Shown in pieces: positions 36,001-41,403 of a stretch of DNA of 64,000 nucleotides (its first letter is position 1; each line of letters opens with the position of its first letter). The notes below the pieces were generated by a model. The model was not told the origin of the DNA and did not search any database. It saw nothing but the letters and a program-made list of their open reading frames with translations. The DNA comes from JABDMH01 sp050298535. Lineage in GTDB: Bacteria > Bacteroidota > Bacteroidia > Chitinophagales > Saprospiraceae. Both the position numbers and the translations under genes were made by a program. Where the stretch lies: contig JBNKUI010000010.1 in assembly GCA_050298535.1 (NCBI GenBank), positions 124,001-188,000 of the forward strand, read 5' to 3'.

Positions 36001-36179
36001 ATGCTAAAGCCGCCTTGGAGGCAGTGATAGATAACTTTGCAGAAGATCCTGAACTGGTACAGATCGCAGAGGCCAAGGTTCAGCAAATTGAAGCCCAGGA
36101 GGCACAAGAAAATCGGTTAAATACTGATCCGGAAAGCAATCAATTGGTGCCTCTTGAAAACGAAAATGATAATAAATAA
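33060..36179 (+). CDS. large periplasmic TPR-repeat protein
   Basis: 1039 residues from the ATG at 33060, which exposes the signal peptide (RKHAFTCIFVSFLSFCMYGQ); the upstream in-frame ATG at 33003 region adds a hydrophilic tail and is less likely. The rest is almost entirely tetratricopeptide repeats, easily seen as A/Y/F-rich 34-residue units (for example AYFEKGDYESALGFLEYY and YNLGKVNEALASYKKIFENNP). The C-terminus is acidic and Asn/Glu-rich. TPR solenoids act as scaffolds. An outer-membrane barrel gene starts 16 bp downstream, so the two probably form an envelope complex. Confidence 0.9.
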   Translation: MRKHAFTCIFVSFLSFCMYGQRTAVYTEANAHFKKGLEFFDLGLYGMAQAEFEEVLTDQTPVNEPEYRIIKTKSELYHARCAVRLDQPDAQKLMLDFVRKNRPDPTANKALLELADYYFNTRKYDEAIEFFAMMNQSGFTEEERTEITFKHAYCLFVKKRFDEAKAKFAQVMNYEGPYYHPSNYYYGMASFYGEDYEEAVERWKIAEQSPEYRLVIPYYIAQVYFTEGRYDDVINYAGPYATRSGVKNRTDLHQLIGQAYFEKGDYESALGFLEYYESQSKKMREEDFYQLGFVQYKTGKYKEAIENFKQLDKSETELGQSAMFYLADCYLREGDRTSARNAFQKVSRLDFDPNMQEEALFHFAKLSVELHFDRDAVNALQRFQPTSVYYTQAQELLSETLVNTNDYKQAIRIIERLPEQTPRIKEAYQKVTFQQGLKDYTDSNFEDALMHFNKSLSAPVDPKVTALATFWSGEIHFLQKKYVVSRAVMEKFFTQAAGLSDLPPSASLGTAYYTQGYNYLKTEDYASALSNFDKSITEIKRRGSGSALLANQVLPDALLRAGDCNFKRNRYSPAITYYDQAIALQAPGFEYALFQKAIIEGLRGRPSAKIDVLNNLVSNYPNASYADDALLEMAETYQGMGQFEQAIYPLDRLVTVYSGRSELINKAYLKLGLIHYNLGKVNEALASYKKIFENNPTSQEAKDALAAIEEIYVQDLGRPDDYVAFVESIPGYKVSGGERDSLNYQVAMRLYENAEYERAAVAFTDYLDKYPNGFHALDAYYNRGESNSILKVFDAALRDYETIISKGQSRYYVPSLEKAALISYNHAEAFQKAFEYYKTLEGLTTEPQLRFEAQLGAMRSAFRVGDMQATETYAAKVASNPSATSEEIAVAKFYRGKIAYQNKRYAQAQAMFEDVVASSNDEHTAEARYLIAEIYYLNRELDAAEEACRTSYTESGSYPYWVARSLILLSDVMVDKGDLFNAKAALEAVIDNFAEDPELVQIAEAKVQQIEAQEAQENRLNTDPESNQLVPLENENDNK

Positions 36180-36195
36180 TCCTAAACCCGATATA

Positions 36196-37800
36196 ATGAA
36201 ATATCGCTTAGCTATAATATCCTGCCTACTACTGAGTATTTCCATCATTCAGGCACAGGACCTGGAAACGGAGACAGTAGAAGTGGTAAAGAACTTTGAA
36301 GCACGTCTTGGAGTTGCCCAAAAAGTGAAACTGGAACCCGAGCTCTTTGAGGCAGAAATCACCGAAAGACAGTTTGACTACAATGTGCAGGAGAAGATGC
36401 TCACGGTGGAATACCTCCCTCCCACTATTCGCGCCATCTCTATGAGCACGGAGGAATTATCGGAGTCCTATAATGGATTCGCCAAGGCAGGATTTGGTTA
36501 TCCGCTATCACCCTATCTGGACGCGGGATACCTATATGAAGGAAGTACGGGTTCTAATTTTCTGGCTCGCATTTCTCATCATTCTGCCAATGATAAAAAT
36601 GTCGAGAATCAGCGGTTTTCTGACAGTGATGTACTACTGAAAGGAACATACATTACCGAGCAGGGTTTCTCAATCGATGGCCATGCGGCAGCTGAACTCA
36701 ATCAGTATTCTTTCTATGGATATCCTCGGGAGGATACGACGTTCACAAAAGATGATGTACTGAACCGCATCAATGTTTTTAGCCTCGGGGCCAAACTGTA
36801 TAACAGCACCGAGACGATAGGAAAGCTGAACTACTGGGCTGGATTTGATGCCTATCAGCTATCCAACAACTTTGCTACACGTGAGACCGGTTTGAACCTG
36901 GACCTGGGACTGACCAAGTGGTTTGGGGAAAACCCTTTGACGATAGCCCTGGGTACTGACCTCACCCGGCTCAAAGACACCTCCATCCAAAAGCTGAATA
37001 CCTTCTTTGTGAATCCTACTTTCAGTTTCGGGACCAGTAATGTTCGCATTCAGTTTGGAGCCCGGATGGAGACCAGTAATGAATTGTATTATTTCTACCC
37101 GGATGTGGAATTGCTGATCAACCTGGCTGGTAATAACCTTTCAGTATTCGCGGGTGCTGATGGTGGACTTCGAAAAAATAACTTTCGCATTCTGTCCGAC
37201 TATAATCCATTTATGGTATCTGAACTATCGGATATCCGCGTATCCAGTTATTATGACTTTTATGGCGGAATCAAAGGGATCGTTTCCGGTTTGGAGTACA
37301 GTTTCCAGGGAGGATTTAAGCCGACTGATGATCTGGCACTCTTTGAAGTGAATCAGGAAAAGCCATGGACCCGCTATGATGTGGTTTATGATACCGCCAG
37401 CATCATTTACTTTAAAGGAGCTGTCAAGGGCAAGTTATTTCCTAAAGTAGATATTTCAGGAAGTGTCGTCTACAACATTTATGACCTGAACAATCAGGAG
37501 AAAGCCTGGTATCTTCCCAAACTGCAGACCAATGTGGGCGTTACTTATCTGACGATGGATCAGCGTCTGCGATTGAAAGCGGAAACCTATGTCACCGATC
37601 CCGTGGAGTTTCAGGATTTGGATCTCCCGGATGAGCCTAATCTACTCATGGATGTTTCACTTAGTGCGGACTATTACCTCACGGAAAATTTTGGAGTCTT
37701 TGTGCACTTGAATAATCTTGCTGCTAACAAATATCGTCGATGGTACAGCTACCCTAATTTTGGGCTCAATGTACTGGGAGGTATTACTGCTAGATTTTAG
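36196..37800 (+). CDS. outer-membrane beta-barrel protein (TonB-receptor-like)
   Basis: 534 residues from the ATG at 36196; the in-frame ATG at 36154 lies inside the TPR gene and would hide the signal peptide (KYRLAIISCLLLSISIIQAQ). After a ~60-residue N-terminal region (VVKNFEARLGVAQKVKLEP) the sequence alternates amphipathic strands with short turns and ends in LGGITARF. A terminal Phe is the classical recognition signal for barrel assembly. There is no visible plug domain, so it is not a full TonB-dependent receptor. It is encoded 16 bp after the TPR protein gene and likely works with it. Confidence 0.82.
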   Translation: MKYRLAIISCLLLSISIIQAQDLETETVEVVKNFEARLGVAQKVKLEPELFEAEITERQFDYNVQEKMLTVEYLPPTIRAISMSTEELSESYNGFAKAGFGYPLSPYLDAGYLYEGSTGSNFLARISHHSANDKNVENQRFSDSDVLLKGTYITEQGFSIDGHAAAELNQYSFYGYPREDTTFTKDDVLNRINVFSLGAKLYNSTETIGKLNYWAGFDAYQLSNNFATRETGLNLDLGLTKWFGENPLTIALGTDLTRLKDTSIQKLNTFFVNPTFSFGTSNVRIQFGARMETSNELYYFYPDVELLINLAGNNLSVFAGADGGLRKNNFRILSDYNPFMVSELSDIRVSSYYDFYGGIKGIVSGLEYSFQGGFKPTDDLALFEVNQEKPWTRYDVVYDTASIIYFKGAVKGKLFPKVDISGSVVYNIYDLNNQEKAWYLPKLQTNVGVTYLTMDQRLRLKAETYVTDPVEFQDLDLPDEPNLLMDVSLSADYYLTENFGVFVHLNNLAANKYRRWYSYPNFGLNVLGGITARF

Positions 37801-37851
37801 GTCTTCATGAATTTACTCATATTTCTTTTCTGCTAGGTGCAACCAATGGAG

Positions 37852-37879
37852 GAATGACACGTCTATACAGATGTCATTC
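37852..37879. promoter_or_regulatory. 8-bp inverted repeat before the GIN-domain gene
   Basis: GAATGACA (37852-37859) and TGTCATTC (37872-37879) form a perfect dyad with a 12-nt loop, ending 12 bp before the ATG. There is no T-run, so a regulator site or leader hairpin is more likely than a terminator. Confidence 0.4.
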
Positions 37880-37891
37880 AAATCATGAAAT

Positions 37892-38620
37892 ATGAAAGTC
37901 CAAGACACATTAATTGTATTAATACTTACACTGGTAGGCCTGACTACCCTTGATGCACAAAATTGGTGGAAAAGATCCATTCGTGGTGAAGGTTCAGTGG
38001 TTACACGCACCGTAGACCTCCCGGCCTTTGACGGAGTGAAGAGTGGTTACTCATGTGACATTATACTCACGCAGGGTCCCGTCCAGAAAGTTGTGATGGA
38101 AGGTCAGGAGAATATTCTTGACAATCTCCGTCTCGATGTCGATGCAGGTGTCCTTCGAATTAAATACGACAGGATGGTGCGCAGAGCGGAGAACGTAAAG
38201 ATCTATATCACGATACCCAAACTTACCGTAGCCTCAGTGAGTGGCTCAGGCGACATGGAAACCACTAACACCTTTACCGGTCTGGACGACCTGGAAGTGG
38301 GTGTCTCAGGTTCGGGTGATCTTGAATTGGATATTGAGGCCAGACATATTTATGGTAGAGTCAGTGGCTCAGGAGACATCGAGTTGGACGGAAAGGCTGA
38401 TTTTCTGGAAGTTTCGATCTCCGGGTCTGGTGGCATGGATGCCTCGGATCTTACTTCCAACACCTGTGAGGTCAATGTGAGTGGATCAGGTGGGGCAACC
38501 GTCTATGCCCGTGAAGCGATCGATGCAAGAGTCTCCGGTAGTGGTAGTGTACGGTACAAAGGAAATCCTGCACAGGTGAGCAGTAAAGTAAGTGGTTCGG
38601 GTGGCATTCGTGCCATGTAG
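37892..38620 (+). CDS. GIN-domain (DUF2807) secreted protein
   Basis: 242 residues with a signal peptide (VQDTLIVLILTLVGLTTLDAQ). The N-terminal part has DLPAFDGVKSGYSCDIILTQG and VVMEGQENI, typical of head GIN domains. It is followed by seven copies of a (V/I)SGSG(D/G/S) motif spaced about 20 residues apart (VSGSGDMET, VSGSGDLELD, ISGSGGMDAS and so on). These predict a right-handed beta helix. Such proteins are found in the periplasm or on the surface; no activity is established. It follows the TPR/barrel pair by 91 bp and is closed by a terminator. Confidence 0.9.
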   Translation: MKVQDTLIVLILTLVGLTTLDAQNWWKRSIRGEGSVVTRTVDLPAFDGVKSGYSCDIILTQGPVQKVVMEGQENILDNLRLDVDAGVLRIKYDRMVRRAENVKIYITIPKLTVASVSGSGDMETTNTFTGLDDLEVGVSGSGDLELDIEARHIYGRVSGSGDIELDGKADFLEVSISGSGGMDASDLTSNTCEVNVSGSGGATVYAREAIDARVSGSGSVRYKGNPAQVSSKVSGSGGIRAM

Positions 38621-38660
38621 GAGACTCCTACTGACTAAAATAAAAATGAGAAGAAATTAG

Positions 38661-38686
38661 AAAAGGTCCTTGATGGGGCCTTTTTT
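38661..38686 (+). terminator. Rho-independent terminator of the GIN-domain gene
   Basis: The arms AAAAGGTCC and GGGCCTTTT pair over 9 bp (one G-U) with a 6-nt loop, followed by further T's, 40 bp after the stop codon. Confidence 0.8.
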
Positions 38687-38738
38687 AGTCGTCCTTTATG
38701 ACATTTGATTGGGTGCCAAAAAAAAAACAACAAAAGAT

Positions 38739-39773
38739 CTAACTTTTAGATAAGTCAATTTGGTAAATGCGAAAGATTTGTTCATTAAAGAGAAGATCAA
38801 AATCCAATACTATAGTTTTACCAGATACATTGTGAGGTAAGGGAACCTGTCTTGGATCAAAGGCATATATCTTATTTTGACCCGTTTTAAAATTAGTAAT
38901 TGAAGCAAAATATCTGGGAGTCATATCCACCTGTTCAAATGATAAAATGGTTGTATGAATATCTTCATAGAAATCATAATCAATAATTCTGAAGAATCCT
39001 TGTACATGAGCTCTTTGAAAGTTTAGATCATCTTCAGATAGTAGATTAGCACTTGGCGTATACTCTCCAAAATCAAAACATATGGAGGAATCTGTTCCTT
39101 CAGGCATCAGCCTATAGATGCAATCATTGAATGTTTCTTTATATGAAACAAAACCCGCTTCATGCTTCTTGAAATTATACTCATCCACGGGAATCTTTAT
39201 GGGGAGTGTTGGAGCCCTTAATATCTCAGATGATCCATCCCATCCATATATTTTTAATATAAAATGTCCCTCTGCTCCAATGGGATCAACAGGTCTTACG
39301 ATTATACCACTCTCGACGGTGGAGAAAGATTTACAGCGCTCTTGTAGCTTTACTTCATTAAGAAATTGAAAGTATCTGTCAAATATCAATATGCGATCCC
39401 CCTTGTCTACAAGGAGTGCTAGTTTACCTTCAAATGATACGACTTGGATAACACTCGAAAATTCACCATGCAAGTCTTCGTAAATTAAGTCCTTTACATA
39501 ACCCTTCTTGTCAAGTAAGTGAATAGACTTTTTTGAAAAATCATGTAGAATAAAATGCTCATCTGATACCGAGGTTAAAGAAAAGGGTCCATAGTGAGAA
39601 TTTTCTCCTTTGAATTCTACTTGTAAAATAGGGTCCGAAGCTAGTTCAATGGTATCCTTAACCATATTTAATTTAAATGGAATCGTTGGTATAGGTGGTT
39701 TTGCAATTTCCTTCCTACAATTGGAATTAAACAAAAGAAATATAATATTCAAAAGAATGGTCTGCCTACTCAT
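38739..39773 (-). CDS. 6-bladed beta-propeller (BF3164-like) lipoprotein
   Basis: 344 residues. The N-terminus is hydrophobic and ends FNSNCRKEIAKPP, which may be a lipobox with Cys19, although Asn at -1 is uncommon. The body repeats propeller-like strand groups, for example YGPFSLTSVSDEHFILHDFSKKSIHLLDKKG and GKLALLVDKGDRILIFDRYF. This matches the secreted 6-bladed propeller proteins abundant in Bacteroidota. Their function is unknown. It ends convergently 118 bp from the GIN gene. No operon partner is evident. Confidence 0.75.
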   Translation of the reverse strand: MSRQTILLNIIFLLFNSNCRKEIAKPPIPTIPFKLNMVKDTIELASDPILQVEFKGENSHYGPFSLTSVSDEHFILHDFSKKSIHLLDKKGYVKDLIYEDLHGEFSSVIQVVSFEGKLALLVDKGDRILIFDRYFQFLNEVKLQERCKSFSTVESGIIVRPVDPIGAEGHFILKIYGWDGSSEILRAPTLPIKIPVDEYNFKKHEAGFVSYKETFNDCIYRLMPEGTDSSICFDFGEYTPSANLLSEDDLNFQRAHVQGFFRIIDYDFYEDIHTTILSFEQVDMTPRYFASITNFKTGQNKIYAFDPRQVPLPHNVSGKTIVLDFDLLFNEQIFRIYQIDLSKS

Positions 39774-39945
39774 TAAGATCCTTTACTCATCAGATGTTGT
39801 TCTATCTGAATTTTGGTGGTTTCCCTATCTGATAAAGCAGTCCCTTCTTCAAGGACAGCCGTGGGGTAATTCGAATATCTGTTCTTTATAGCTGTATGGG
39901 AAAAGATGACTTCAAACCTAAAATTGGAGATAAAAAGAGCGCTGT

Positions 39946-39964
39946 TAGGTCTATCAAAGACCTA
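39946..39964. terminator. weak hairpin downstream of the RES toxin gene
   Basis: TAGGTC (39946-39951), a 7-nt loop and GACCTA (39959-39964) form a 6-bp stem, 42 bp past the RES stop on the minus strand. A T-run exists but about 10 nt away, so termination is doubtful. Confidence 0.3.
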
Positions 39965-40005
39965 CATAACAAGGATGAAAGCATCACCTACAATCATCAT
40001 TACTG

Positions 40006-40473
40006 TCATTTCCCTACCAGCCGTTCATCAATCACCAAGGGCTGCACATCCACCACTCGAATCCTTGCCATCTCCAAATGCAACGGATTGATCATAAAGT
40101 TCCATTCTTCAGGTACCAAAGCCGAGGGAAGTGCCAACACTGGACCTGATGCTTTAAGATGTATCCCATCAGTGAAAACCTTTTGTGACGCATGCTGATA
40201 GGGAAACTTCTCCCAATTAAGAGGAAGCAACTTAGGATCATAATACTCAACATGTACATCATCCGGCACCTCTATCTTGACCATAATTCGATCATTCGGT
40301 ACATGTTTCAAATCCATATGCACTAACATCTCCAGAATGGCGAGAGATCTGGAACCAGCACAGTAGACGGCTCGAGTACCAGGTATATTCCATCGACCAC
40401 CGTAGATTTCGGCACCGATACCTGAAAGAGTATCATACTGCCTCTTCTTCCGATCGATCCGATAGATCAGCAT
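40006..40473 (-). CDS. RES-domain toxin (NAD-degrading)
   Basis: 155 residues, the toxin of a RES-Xre pair. The hallmark residues are present: Arg5 (YRID), GGRWN at 25-29, Tyr37 (AVYCAG), Glu48 (AILEML) and Ser117 (LALPSALVPEEWNFMINP). RES toxins have an ADP-ribosyltransferase-like fold and deplete NAD+, stopping growth. It starts 3 bp after the stop of the antitoxin gene. The active site looks intact, so the toxin is probably functional. Confidence 0.9.
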   Translation of the reverse strand: MLIYRIDRKKRQYDTLSGIGAEIYGGRWNIPGTRAVYCAGSRSLAILEMLVHMDLKHVPNDRIMVKIEVPDDVHVEYYDPKLLPLNWEKFPYQHASQKVFTDGIHLKASGPVLALPSALVPEEWNFMINPLHLEMARIRVVDVQPLVIDERLVGK

Positions 40474-40476
40474 CTC

Positions 40477-40890
40477 CTAGGCAAATATACCATGGTCTAT
40501 CCTACCCAGCTCCTGCTTTACCATACCGATGCCAAAACTGGTATCTAAAAGGGAAAATGGAGTCTGCCCTCCCAGTGGTAAAGACTCAGTATACAGCCAA
40601 CTATTGAAGTTTTCTATGGTACCGAAAACATCTCTCCCGTAGGCATACAACTCGGCTAACTCGAAGATCCTCTCACTGGTCTCTAAGTTGTAGACTTTCT
40701 TTTTGGTGAGGCTACTGTATGAGGCGGGTATGATAGCTGACAAAGACTGTACAGAGTGCTTTATCTTACTGGCAAAATCAACAAAATCAAGACGCGAAAC
40801 TCCCTCCCTACTGGCAGTAATCATCTGCAAACTGTACGCAGAAAATGGCTCTTGTAATCCTAATACATCACTGGGAGTCAACTTATACAT
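40477..40890 (-). CDS. Xre/MbcA/ParS-type antitoxin (DUF2384 toxin-binding domain)
   Basis: 137 residues. The N-terminal half carries a divergent helix-turn-helix with REGVSRLDFVDFASKIKHSVQSLSAIIP, and the C-terminal half the toxin-binding region: ERIFELAELYAYGRDVFGTIENFNSWLYTESLPLGGQTPFSLLDT, ending GRIDHGIFA. This is typical of antitoxins paired with RES toxins. It is encoded first, 3 bp before the toxin. A complete promoter and an operator-like dyad lie just upstream, consistent with autoregulation. Confidence 0.9.
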   Translation of the reverse strand: MYKLTPSDVLGLQEPFSAYSLQMITASREGVSRLDFVDFASKIKHSVQSLSAIIPASYSSLTKKKVYNLETSERIFELAELYAYGRDVFGTIENFNSWLYTESLPLGGQTPFSLLDTSFGIGMVKQELGRIDHGIFA

Positions 40891-40904
40891 CTTTAGCTTA
40901 TTTA

Positions 40905-40918
40905 CTAATATATACTAG
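40905..40918. promoter_or_regulatory. candidate operator of the RES-Xre module
   Basis: CTAATATATACTAG is an inverted repeat of the form CTAnTATATAnTAG. It sits between the -7 box and the antitoxin ATG, where Xre-type antitoxins commonly bind. Confidence 0.4.
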
Positions 40919-40949
40919 CAAATTTACAAATAATCCCTTGGGTTGTCAA
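40919..40949 (-). promoter_or_regulatory. complete promoter of the RES-Xre operon
   Basis: On the minus strand, TTG (40947-40949) is followed by a 20-nt spacer and TAAATTTG (40919-40926). This matches the Bacteroidota consensus TTG-N19-21-TAnnTTTG in both boxes and spacing, with 28 bp to the antitoxin ATG. It is the best-formed promoter in the window. Confidence 0.7.
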
Positions 40950-40997
40950 GTAAATCGTAGTAAAGAGAGACACAGCTCCAACAGTATCTTTTTATTT

Positions 40998-41071
40998 AAT
41001 CTACATTTATGGATAAATAAATCAACAGACTTATTGCTTTCTAATTATTTAAATCTACATTTATGGATAAA
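40998..41071. repeat. 20-bp direct repeat upstream of the PadR gene
   Basis: The sequence AATCTACATTTATGGATAAA occurs at 40998-41017 and again at 41052-41071, offset 54 bp (about five helical turns). Each copy contains the dyad TTTAT-GG-ATAAA and the -7-like TACATTTA. A TTG at 41034-41036 lies 19 nt before the second TACATTTA. The second copy ends 2 bp before the PadR ATG. This arrangement suggests paired operators for PadR over its own promoter. Confidence 0.65.
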
Positions 41072-41073
41072 AT

Positions 41074-41403
41074 ATGAAAGGTACACATCTGGGCGAATTT
41101 GAAGAAATCATCTTATTGACCATAGCATCGCTATTGGATCAAGCATATGGTCTGGCCATTAAGAAAGAGATTGAAGAAGAAAGTAATAGAAAGGTTACGA
41201 TTAGTGCCGTGCATGCAGCTTGTAATCGTTTGGAAGACAAAGGATTTCTAAAGTCGCACTTTGGTGACAAGTCGGAACACCGGGGTGGTAAACGCAAGAA
41301 GTTGTACCAGGTAAGTCAAAAGGGTCAACAAGCACTACGAGATGCCAGAGATCTACGAATGAGATTATGGAACAAGATTCCCAGAACAAGCTTTGATTTC
41401 TAG
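41074..41403 (+). CDS. PadR-family transcriptional regulator
   Basis: 109 residues. The PadR winged helix is clear: LGEFEEIILLTIASLLDQAYGLAIKKEIEEES, then TISAVHAACNRLEDKGFLKS and KRKKLYQVSQKGQQALRDAR. PadR proteins repress adjacent genes and release DNA on binding small ligands or phenolic/antibiotic compounds. The ATG of the permease gene follows its TAG stop directly with no gap, so the two are coupled. The upstream 20-bp direct repeat is the probable binding site. Confidence 0.93.
   Translation: MKGTHLGEFEEIILLTIASLLDQAYGLAIKKEIEEESNRKVTISAVHAACNRLEDKGFLKSHFGDKSEHRGGKRKKLYQVSQKGQQALRDARDLRMRLWNKIPRTSFDF

Noticed and set aside
38220..38610. Regularly spaced similar units that might suggest a CRISPR or DNA repeat array
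   Set aside because: They encode the SGSG repeats of the GIN-domain protein in one continuous frame, with diverged DNA between units.
39896..40198. 100-residue plus-strand frame downstream of the propeller gene
   Set aside because: Most of it is antisense to the RES toxin gene, which has all family residues; no recognisable domain.
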